Source: Ruminococcus sp.
GTDB taxonomy: Bacteria; Bacillota; Clostridia; Oscillospirales; Ruminococcaceae
Direction: 5' to 3'
Length of the DNA stretch: 11,055 nt
Assembly: GCA_003446315.1 (NCBI GenBank)
Contig: DMBA01000077.1
Span: forward strand, 6,407 to 17,461
Shown: in pieces, positions 7,419 to 11,055 of the stretch
Numbering within the stretch: the first letter of the stretch is position 1
How the letters are laid out: every line of letters begins with the position of its first letter
Made by a program: the position numbers and the translations under genes
Notes under the pieces: generated by a model
Told to the model about the DNA's origin: nothing
Database searches by the model: none
The model's input: only the letters and a program-made list of their open reading frames with translations

Positions 7419-7649
7419 TCATTCTGTAATGATGATCTCATCAATCGTCACGCCAAGCATATGCGCCAATATCACCATATTATCAATAGACGGCATTGCA
7501 TCCCCTCTCATCCACTTAAAAATCGCCTGCGGGGTATGGAAACCGAATATGGTTTGAACATCTGCGATCCGGAAGCCTTTTGTTCGGATCAGCGCCTTGA
7601 TGTTTGCGCCGGTTGCTGCCATGTTGATTTTTGGGATTGTGATTGGCAT
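7419..7649 (-). CDS. Small XRE-type helix-turn-helix regulator
   Basis: This encodes 76 residues, essentially one DNA-binding domain. I chose the ATG at 7649 because AAAGGTGG (7659-7666) lies nine bases upstream; a longer in-frame extension to 7709 would read through the hairpin and has no ribosome site. Residues 13-74 follow the Cro/CI/XRE pattern: NIKALIRTKG, then a helix-turn-helix around residues 28-47, then KWMRGDAMPSIDN and LAHMLGVTIDEI. It likely binds DNA as a dimer. It lies directly before the RNA ligase and after a nested hairpin, downstream of a promoter with a palindrome over its -10 box. Local autorepression is therefore the obvious hypothesis, but no binding site is proven. Confidence 0.85.
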   Translation of the reverse strand: MPITIPKINMAATGANIKALIRTKGFRIADVQTIFGFHTPQAIFKWMRGDAMPSIDNMVILAHMLGVTIDEIIITE

Positions 7650-7663
7650 AAGAAAAGACCACC

Positions 7664-7734
7664 TTTCTGATAGCATAATAAAACCGTCTGCATGCGTTCC
7701 GGACTGCACACAGACGGTTTTGTTCTATCAGAAG
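7664..7734. repeat. Nested hairpin before the XRE gene, terminator or attenuator
   Basis: Two nested inverted repeats are present. The outer stem pairs TTCTGATAG (7665-7673) with CTATCAGAA (7725-7733), plus one G-U pair. The inner stem pairs AAAACCGTCTG (7680-7690) with CAGACGGTTTT (7711-7721), eleven perfect pairs. On the minus strand the inner stem ends in TTTT, so it can terminate transcripts from the promoter at 7958-7986 before the XRE gene. The end of the outer stem abuts the XRE ribosome site at 7659-7666, so folding could also affect translation. The inner arms contain the AACCGT/ACGGTT half-sites seen at that promoter. Confidence 0.65.
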
Positions 7735-7744
7735 ATGGTCGCAA

Positions 7745-7903
7745 TCAACACGATCTCTGCGTACCCTTTCGGGCAACGGAACAAGCATGTCCTGTGTGCA
7801 GCACAAATGCGCTATTCTCATCCTGACTGAAGAGATAGCCTGACTGCCGGCAATTGCAAATATTAGAATTGAGGGACATGGCATTGTTCATGATCGCGTA
7901 CAT
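7745..7903 (-). CDS. Possible 52-residue small protein, unknown
   Basis: I do not recognise this protein. It is supported by position: a perfect sigma-A promoter (7958-7986) lies upstream, and AAAGGGTG (7910-7917) sits six bases before the ATG at 7903. The hairpin at 7664-7734 follows the stop codon within about ten bases. The product has no membrane segment or signal peptide. It has four Cys residues, among them CNC around residues 16-18, and a basic C-terminus ending ARKGTQRSC. It could be a leader peptide, a small effector or antitoxin-like partner of the XRE protein, or the stretch may be an untranslated leader RNA. Neighbouring open frames in this stretch overlap the XRE gene and look like shadows. 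Confidence 0.4.
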   Translation of the reverse strand: MYAIMNNAMSLNSNICNCRQSGYLFSQDENSAFVLHTGHACSVARKGTQRSC

Positions 7904-7951
7904 TGTTTTCACCCTTTCCTTTTTGATGATCGGCGGGAATCCCCGCACACT

Positions 7952-7971
7952 AACCGTATTATATCACGGTT
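7952..7971. promoter_or_regulatory. Palindrome over the -10 box, candidate operator
   Basis: AACCGT (7952-7957) and ACGGTT (7966-7971) form a perfect six-base inverted repeat around an eight-base centre that contains the -10 box (7958-7963) and the stop codon of the purA-like gene. A repressor bound here would block the promoter. The XRE protein encoded downstream is the natural candidate. Confidence 0.5.
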
Positions 7972-7986
7972 TGTAAGAAATGTCAA
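7958..7986 (-). promoter_or_regulatory. Consensus sigma-A promoter for small ORF-XRE-RNA ligase
   Basis: On the minus strand, -35 TTGACA (7981-7986), a 17-base spacer and -10 TATAAT (7958-7963): all twelve consensus positions match. The -35 box lies in the last codons of the purA-like gene. The start site is expected near 7951. The leader then contains a five-base-pair GC hairpin (7933-7937 with 7942-7946). Confidence 0.9.
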
Positions 7987-9199
7987 GTAAACCGGTGGTA
8001 TATTTTTTATCTGTTCGATCCGCAGCCGGCTGACGCTGCACATCCGCTGCTGTCTCACCGCTGATCTGATACAGCACATCTGCCCCTGCCGCATCAGCGA
8101 GAAACGCCGGATGCAGCTTTTTATCCGGACAGATCACCATTCCGTCTGTCATATCGAGATGCGTCACGGCAACCGAGATCGTTTCATCTGCTGCCGTGAA
8201 TGCGCTGTCCAGCGCAAGGGAATGCGTGAATGCGGCGAGATCAAACCAGCCGTATCGGAAAACGCCCTGAAATTCATTGGGTGCGTTGGTCTTGTCAAAC
8301 AGACCGTATTCATCCGCAGCCGCCTTTGCTTCCGTATCAAATCTGCCTGCGCCGTGCCGGGTAAAGAACGATCTTGTCACATAGCAAACTTCCGTCTCGC
8401 GTTTTTCGAGCTTATCCAGTATGGCACGAATATTCTGCATACCGGTATTTGAGGGGGTCAGATTGGGAAAATAGTCCGTTCTGTTCTGATCGAGCATCAG
8501 TCCCTGCGCCCCCTCAAACACAGCCGTATCATACACCTCAATGATCTGTTCATCCGCATCGGTGCACATAGCTGCCATATCATAGAGGTCATCGAGATAG
8601 TGCTCCGTCAGATTCTCATTTGCAAGCAGCTCCTGCAATTCTGCTTTTGCAGCGCCTGTGATGCCCAGTTTTCCGGCACGCTGCATGCAATATTCCGCAT
8701 GGATCTTCCGCATCATATGTTTCACAGTATTCCTGTCTGTTCTCCGTACAAAATCATAATCCAGCCGGTATCGTGCATCTCTGCTGCGGACGATCGTCTC
8801 AAACAATCCCACACCGCAGCTGCCGTGCCGGTCGTTTCCGCGGATGGTCTCAGCAAACTGATTCAGCAGCATATCACACGGAAGCGTGACCCTGCATCGC
8901 CTGTCAATAAAGATGGTTCCGGGCACATTTCCGAGCGCAAGCCGTTCCTTAGAAAAAAGCATCGGGTTCAGGATGAAATATCCGGAAAGATAGGTATCTG
9001 CACCTGCAAAACTGCCGGCACCGAAGTGAGAAAAGACATGTCTTTTTCCGTCGGCAGTACAAACAGTATGTCCTGCCTGTGCGCCGCCGTTGCTTCTGAT
9101 ATTGAGAACACTGTCACTTGTGCGGCAGAAAAAATCTGTCATCAGACCTTTTCCCTCATCGCCGAAATTCGCACCTATGACCGCAAATGCTTTTTTCAT
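7964..9199 (-). CDS. Divergent adenylosuccinate-synthetase-like enzyme
   Basis: This encodes 411 residues; housekeeping PurA has about 430. PurA uses GTP to activate IMP and adds aspartate. Kept here are the GDEGKG loop (13-18, catalytic Asp14), AGHT with His44, FEGAQG (228-233), a PSNT segment (249-252) and TRHGAGRF (280-287). The changes are large. The GTTGRG IMP loop is replaced by HGSCGVG (125-131). The aspartate loop with its TTGRRR run is replaced by NEFQGVFRYGW (308-318). The guanine-reading TKLD is THLD (346-349). The C-terminus also diverges. I infer a related nucleotide-activating ligase whose acceptor or amino donor differs; ordinary AMP synthesis looks unlikely. I chose the ATG at 9199 because GAGGTG (9206-9211) is six bases upstream and overlaps the vWA stop codon. 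It is tightly coupled to the vWA gene, with a ten-base gap. Confidence 0.85.
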   Translation of the reverse strand: MKKAFAVIGANFGDEGKGLMTDFFCRTSDSVLNIRSNGGAQAGHTVCTADGKRHVFSHFGAGSFAGADTYLSGYFILNPMLFSKERLALGNVPGTIFIDRRCRVTLPCDMLLNQFAETIRGNDRHGSCGVGLFETIVRSRDARYRLDYDFVRRTDRNTVKHMMRKIHAEYCMQRAGKLGITGAAKAELQELLANENLTEHYLDDLYDMAAMCTDADEQIIEVYDTAVFEGAQGLMLDQNRTDYFPNLTPSNTGMQNIRAILDKLEKRETEVCYVTRSFFTRHGAGRFDTEAKAAADEYGLFDKTNAPNEFQGVFRYGWFDLAAFTHSLALDSAFTAADETISVAVTHLDMTDGMVICPDKKLHPAFLADAAGADVLYQISGETAADVQRQPAADRTDKKYTTGLLDISYKP

Positions 9200-9205
9200 T
9201 TTTAT

Positions 9206-9211
9206 CACCTC
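9206..9211 (-). promoter_or_regulatory. Ribosome site of the purA-like gene overlapping the vWA stop
   Basis: GAGGTG on the minus strand shares bases with the vWA stop codon (9210-9212) and lies six bases before ATG 9199. This excludes the GTG at 9208, which is inside the ribosome site itself, as the start, and it points to translational coupling. Confidence 0.7.
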
Positions 9212-10118
9212 AGAATTTGAAGATCCTGCTCATAATGCCTTTTTTCTGCGCAGAAAGCCCGCAGAGCGCGTTTCTGACTGCAAGCTGCGTATTGCCGTCC
9301 CACGAATTGATGATTTCCTCGGTATCCCGTCCCGCAACGCTTTCAAGGAGCGACACAATGATCTCCGGAATCGCGTTGACATCCGTCACAGCAATGGCAC
9401 GTTCGCCCATAAGGGCACGCCATTTCGGCAGCTTCACGGTATTTTCGCTTCGTCCGTCCATTACCATCAGGTGAAAAACGTCATAGTGTCTGCTGACCTG
9501 TGCAAGCAGCGCTTCTGTATTGATATCCTCGCTGATCCGGTCGCCGAACACCTTTTCGATCTCCTTTGTAAGCATTTTTTCAGGATATCCGTCATCGCCG
9601 AGTGTGAATATCACACCTTTCTGCTGACGTTTTTCCCATGCATCCGTTCTTGTTTTATTTGCTGCCAGATACCACACCAGCGGATAGCTTTCAAATTGAT
9701 TTCCGCCGCCCCCGCGCTCGAACCACAATTCCGTCAACTGACTTGCGATCCGGATATCCGATTCAAACTGTGTAACCTGCAGCGGCGAACGGTCGCATCT
9801 GGAATCGCCGACTGCGCAGAACATGATCTGCGGGCCTTCAACCGGCTGGCGTTCGATGATATCCTTGACCATTTCACCAAGGCGATTTGCGGTCACATCG
9901 AGCAGATCGCTCATAGAGCCTGTCACATCCAGACCAATGATGATCGGCGTGGTAACAGGGTGCTCTGCGGAATCGCAGCTTTCCCTGCACTTGATCTTCT
10001 TCGGATCATATTTTTCGTCGATCTTCGCAGCACTGTAAATGTCGTTCACTTTTTTTCCGGCAATCTTCGCAGATGCGTATTTTTTCCAATCTGCCGAACT
10101 CCATGCACCATATCCCAT
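9210..10118 (-). CDS. von Willebrand factor A domain protein with MIDAS motif
   Basis: This encodes 302 residues. AAAGGAG (10127-10133) lies eight bases before the ATG at 10118. The N-terminus (1-55) opens with MGYGAWSSADW and is polar and basic, with no signal peptide, so the protein is cytoplasmic. The vWA domain starts near residue 57. IIGLDVTGSMSD carries the metal-ion-dependent adhesion site (Asp64, Thr66, Ser68), and Asp175-Asp176 in TLGDDG is a likely later MIDAS residue. Between them lie a CDRSPLQVTQFES segment (108-120) and a four-glycine turn (136-139), which look characteristic of a particular intracellular vWA family also found in phages. Such domains hold partner proteins through a bound metal ion. 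The neighbours (J-domain/pseudokinase upstream, purA-like downstream) suggest it scaffolds their complex; that is inference. Confidence 0.88.
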   Translation of the reverse strand: MGYGAWSSADWKKYASAKIAGKKVNDIYSAAKIDEKYDPKKIKCRESCDSAEHPVTTPIIIGLDVTGSMSDLLDVTANRLGEMVKDIIERQPVEGPQIMFCAVGDSRCDRSPLQVTQFESDIRIASQLTELWFERGGGGNQFESYPLVWYLAANKTRTDAWEKRQQKGVIFTLGDDGYPEKMLTKEIEKVFGDRISEDINTEALLAQVSRHYDVFHLMVMDGRSENTVKLPKWRALMGERAIAVTDVNAIPEIIVSLLESVAGRDTEEIINSWDGNTQLAVRNALCGLSAQKKGIMSRIFKF

Positions 10119-10178
10119 AATAACATCTCCTTTGATTTCATTTTTCAGCCTGTGAATATTCCGTTTGCCTGAAAGCGC

Positions 10179-11055
10179 TCAGGCAGATTCTGAAATATCC
10201 GGCAGCCTGACGTTCATTTTTGTAAATTTTCTTCCGCCGAAGCCTTTGAGGATCACGTTTTCCCATTGTTCCATCTCAGCAAAAGCCGAGCTGCTGCATA
10301 TACTCTCCGCATAATCTCTGACGGCTTTCGGCGCATCATCGGGGAAAATGCGTCTTGCAATTGCTTTGACGCATTCCAGATCGGTGAGATGACATGCGAT
10401 CCCGTCTGTTCTGGTCAGAGAAGAAAGGCAATCGTAAACGGAAGACTGCACACCGGTCATGCCGTGCCCTTCCCTTGCAGCGAACCACCATCCCCCGCCG
10501 ACTCTGACGGTATGCGCCGCAGGATCGAGCAGGAGATTTTCCTCTGTCAGGCAGTTCCACACGATCCCGCTTACCTCTGCATAGCAGCAAATGCCCAGCA
10601 GCCTTGAGATGATCCATGCTGCGTGACGGCTGTCGAGTGTTCCGCCGTAGAAATCCAGAATACGGGAAAGCGGCAGCTCTCCTGTCCGTTTGCCTGTCTC
10701 AATGAGCAGTCCCTCATCGGTGCGGATGACCCGTGTCACCAGCGGCAGAAACACTTCCGCTTCTGCGAGGATCTGCTGCGGAAGATACTCCTTGAAAAAC
10801 AGATCCGATTGTGCTTCGGAACGGGTGAAACAGTCCGCCAGATCCGGTTCAATCAGAAACCAGACCGCATTTTCGCCGATATATTCCATGCCGTATTCCT
10901 GTTTCAGTGCCATCAGATACCGGAGCTCCATTGCACGGCTGCCGCATCGGAACAGTTTTTCCCGAAGATTATGCGCTTTTTTCAGTTTCCGGAACAATTC
11001 ATTGATGCGTGCGGAGACTTCGGCGGCACGCGGATCGCTGCATCTGTCCGGATGA
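10179..11055 (-). CDS. J-domain protein fused to a kinase-like domain lacking catalytic motifs, 5' end missing
   Basis: The frame is open to the right edge, so the N-terminus is missing and 291 residues are visible. A start near 10997 is not credible because the frame continues upstream without a ribosome site. The first visible residues are HPDRCSDPRAAE followed by INEL: the HPD tripeptide and helix III of a DnaJ-type J domain, which stimulates Hsp70 (DnaK). After a basic linker comes a protein-kinase-like fold. Lys88 in FFKEY may match the ATP lysine. The C-lobe runs through SGIVWNCLTEENLLLD, where HRD is replaced by WNC, and RVGGGWW, where DFG is lost; only the loop Asn (in EEN, residue 173) remains. 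I infer a pseudokinase acting as a binding module. The vWA gene begins 60 bases downstream on the same strand. Confidence 0.7.
   Translation of the reverse strand, partial: HPDRCSDPRAAEVSARINELFRKLKKAHNLREKLFRCGSRAMELRYLMALKQEYGMEYIGENAVWFLIEPDLADCFTRSEAQSDLFFKEYLPQQILAEAEVFLPLVTRVIRTDEGLLIETGKRTGELPLSRILDFYGGTLDSRHAAWIISRLLGICCYAEVSGIVWNCLTEENLLLDPAAHTVRVGGGWWFAAREGHGMTGVQSSVYDCLSSLTRTDGIACHLTDLECVKAIARRIFPDDAPKAVRDYAESICSSSAFAEMEQWENVILKGFGGRKFTKMNVRLPDISESA

Noticed and set aside
6304..7557. A 417-residue plus-strand open frame across the RNA ligase and XRE genes.
   Set aside because: It is antisense to a ligase with all catalytic motifs and to a clear helix-turn-helix gene, and crosses the intergenic gap between them; its composition is that of a shadow frame.
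7516..7884. A 122-residue minus-strand open frame overlapping the XRE gene and the small ORF.
   Set aside because: It reads through the hairpin and out-of-frame through the helix-turn-helix coding sequence, and has no ribosome site.
7964..9199. Calling the enzyme housekeeping PurA.
   Set aside because: The aspartate and IMP loops and the guanine-reading Lys are changed, and the gene sits in an accessory operon.
9090..10172. A 360-residue plus-strand open frame opposite the vWA gene.
   Set aside because: It covers the complement of the vWA gene and part of the purA-like gene, has no ribosome site and encodes no recognisable domain.
10166..10185. A seven-base-pair hairpin at the stop codon of the J-domain gene as a terminator.
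   Set aside because: No T run follows on the minus strand, and the vWA gene starts 60 bases later with its own ribosome site, so readthrough is more likely.

Overview
The window looks chromosomal and comes from a Gram-positive, probably spore-forming member of the Clostridia. A Ruminococcus-like (Oscillospirales) genome is my best guess. The reasons are strong AGGAGG-type ribosome sites, near-consensus sigma-A promoters (TTGNNN-N17-TATAAT), a SpoIIQ-like M23 protein, a cdaA-cdaR pair, and roughly balanced base composition. The genus call is inference; nothing in the window fixes it. I saw no IS elements, CRISPR arrays, tRNAs or rRNAs.

Left part (1-6248), mostly housekeeping. The end of an M23/LytM peptidase gene (SpoIIQ-like) is cut by the left edge. 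A reverse-strand lipoprotein of unknown role follows, with terminators on both sides of the gap between them. A divergent promoter region then leads into cdaA (membrane diadenylate cyclase, makes c-di-AMP) and its partner cdaR (YbbR repeats), joined by an ATGA overlap. glmM, the usual third member of that operon, is absent at this spot. Next comes rpmE (ribosomal protein L31) with its own promoter, a structured leader and a terminator, and then a 579-residue alpha-phosphoglucomutase. A bidirectional terminator separates this part from the next.

Right part (6328-11055), an accessory-looking block entirely on the minus strand. In transcription order it encodes a protein with the end of a J domain fused to a kinase-like domain that lacks the catalytic motifs (cut by the right edge), a von Willebrand A protein with a MIDAS motif, and a divergent adenylosuccinate-synthetase-like enzyme whose aspartate-binding loop is not recognisable. 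A perfect sigma-A promoter sits at the 3' end of that enzyme gene. It drives a possible 52-residue small protein, a 76-residue XRE-type helix-turn-helix protein, and an RNA ligase of the DRB0094/Rnl5 family. The promoter -10 box lies inside an AACCGT-N8-ACGGTT palindrome, and the same half-sites recur in a nested hairpin just before the XRE gene.

This block is the best candidate for an undescribed system. It combines an RNA sealing enzyme, a nucleotide-ligase-like enzyme with a changed active site, and a vWA plus J-domain/pseudokinase pair of the sort seen in chaperone-like or stress-response modules, with a local repressor. An RNA-repair or nucleotide-modification stress response is my inference. 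The genes themselves are mostly recognisable at family level.
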